A stretch of 6,068 nucleotides of DNA from Propionibacteriaceae bacterium (GTDB lineage: Bacteria; Actinomycetota; Actinomycetes; Propionibacteriales; Propionibacteriaceae): assembly GCA_027353565.1 (NCBI GenBank), contig DAIEHO010000027.1, positions 1 through 6,068 of the forward strand, read 5' to 3'. The notes beneath the pieces were generated by a model. It made no database searches and was not told where the DNA came from. It saw nothing but the letters and a program-made list of their open reading frames with translations. Positions 5,598-6,068 of this stretch are shown here, in pieces (positions within the stretch are counted from its first letter, which is position 1; every line of letters begins with the position of its first letter). A program made the translations under genes and the position numbers.

Positions 5598-5598
5598 C

Positions 5599-5657
5599 GA
5601 TCCGGGAGGGAAGCTGTCCGATCCCGGAGAGAACCTGTCCGATCCCGGAGAGGACCT
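5599..5657. repeat. 21-bp tandem repeat, about 2.8 copies
   Basis: Units start at 5599, 5620 and 5641. The second unit begins GATCCCGGAGAGAACC and ends TGTCC. The first differs at a few bases and the third is complete for 17 bases, with AGGACCT in place of AGAACCT. The array fills the whole gap between two convergent genes and stops at the permease stop codon (TAG, 5658-5656). Confidence 0.5.
5601..5628. terminator. Possible bidirectional hairpin formed by two repeat units
   Basis: TCCGGGA (5601-5607, unit 1) is the exact reverse complement of TCCCGGA (5622-5628, unit 2), giving a 7-bp GC-rich stem with a 14-base loop. The same arm can pair with the copy in unit 3 (5643-5649). Its position between convergent genes suits termination in both directions, but no T-run follows on either strand. 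Confidence 0.5.
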
Positions 5658-6068
5658 AGCGACCCGCGACGTCCCGGCGACGGTAGCCGACGAGGCCCAC
5701 CGCCACCATGACGAGACCCAGGACGAGCTCGAGGCTGAACGCTCCCCAGCGCATGGGGTCGGACGGGAGCTTCGGCAGGAAGCCCCACGGCTGGAGCCTG
5801 AGGAGCCAGTCGGGAGGGCTGAACAGGGCGAGGATCCACGAGACGAACATGGTCCAGCCGATCAGGACCCAGACGAGGCCGTACCAGCGCGGGAGCCAGC
5901 CGACGAGCAGCATCGCGAACCCCATGACGAGGACGATCCCCGGGATGAGTACGAGGGACGCGTTGGTGATCGATCCGATCACGGCGGCCGACCCGTCCTG
6001 GTTCGCCTGCACGATCGGCATCGACGCGCCGGTCACCACGAGAAGGACGACGGGGAGCAGCACCGCCG
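5656..6068 (-). CDS. ABC-exporter permease, C-terminal part (5' end outside window)
   Basis: The frame is open from the window edge to TAG at 5658-5656, giving 136 visible residues; the gene continues beyond base 6068, so the first GTG seen (6063) is not taken as the start. The visible part has three hydrophobic segments: one around VLIPGIVLVMGFAMLLVGWL, one around YGLVWVLIGWTMFVSWILALF, and a last one around LELVLGLVMVAVGLVGY followed by RRRDVAGR. Between the last two lies the loop PWGFLPKLPSDPMRWGAF. A final membrane segment ending in G.RRRD, preceded by a P-x-x-PxxP-x-x-W type loop, is typical of large actinobacterial ABC-2-like permeases related to TnrB3, annotated as exporters of polyketide antibiotics. 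The transported substrate cannot be inferred. A partner ATP-binding gene would be expected just outside the window. Its end faces the small four-cysteine gene across the 21-bp repeats. Confidence 0.5.
   Translation of the reverse strand, partial: AVLLPVVLLVVTGASMPIVQANQDGSAAVIGSITNASLVLIPGIVLVMGFAMLLVGWLPRWYGLVWVLIGWTMFVSWILALFSPPDWLLRLQPWGFLPKLPSDPMRWGAFSLELVLGLVMVAVGLVGYRRRDVAGR

Noticed and set aside
5525..5839. A minus-strand frame with a repeated SLRDRT-like motif, which looks like a peptide repeat
   Set aside because: The peptide repeat is just translation of the 21-bp DNA repeats in a frame that conflicts with the permease and the small four-cysteine gene.
1..6068. Mobile island, phage, CRISPR, toxin-antitoxin or biosynthetic-cluster hypothesis for the whole window
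   Set aside because: No integrase, transposase, cas gene, toxin pair or core biosynthetic gene is visible, and composition is even along the window.

Overview
The base composition is GC-rich throughout. Strong GGAGG ribosome sites, GTG starts and the gene families all point to a high-GC actinobacterium. A Cellulomonas-like member of the Micrococcales is my guess from general flavour, not a demonstrated assignment. The window looks like ordinary chromosomal metabolic DNA. I see no integrase, transposase, tRNA, rRNA, CRISPR array or phage gene, and no gap between genes longer than about 245 bases.

Layout. Bases 1-648 (+) are the C-terminal third of a GH13 alpha-glucan branching-enzyme/amylase-like protein whose start lies outside the window. 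It converges on a block of minus-strand genes. Reading in their own direction, these are: a class I amidotransferase of the gamma-glutamyl-GABA hydrolase (PuuD) family (5308-4571); iolB, 5-deoxy-glucuronate isomerase (4537-3689); a promoter region with inverted repeats; a FadD15-like AMP-forming acyl-CoA ligase (3446-1623); a DUF1801 protein (1613-1203); and an unrecognised 155-residue protein (1138-671). Divergent from the amidotransferase is a 59-residue four-cysteine protein (5418-5597, +), apparently leaderless. It converges on the C-terminal part of an actinobacterial ABC-exporter permease (6068-5656, -). Three 21-bp tandem repeats fill the gap between those two genes.

How the genes may work together. 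The amidotransferase and iolB are 33 bases apart and may form one transcript, with a secondary iolB promoter and an operator-like palindrome at their junction. IolB belongs to myo-inositol catabolism, but no other iol gene is visible here. The ligase and DUF1801 gene are tightly coupled: the stop codon overlaps the next ribosome site. They probably form a second transcription unit with its own promoter near 3610-3638.

No clearly novel multi-gene system is visible. The points most worth a second look are the degenerate catalytic motif in the GH13 protein, the altered nucleotide-binding and hinge motifs in the acyl-CoA ligase, the palindrome in front of iolB, the promoter-embedded inverted repeat in front of the ligase, and the 21-bp tandem repeats.
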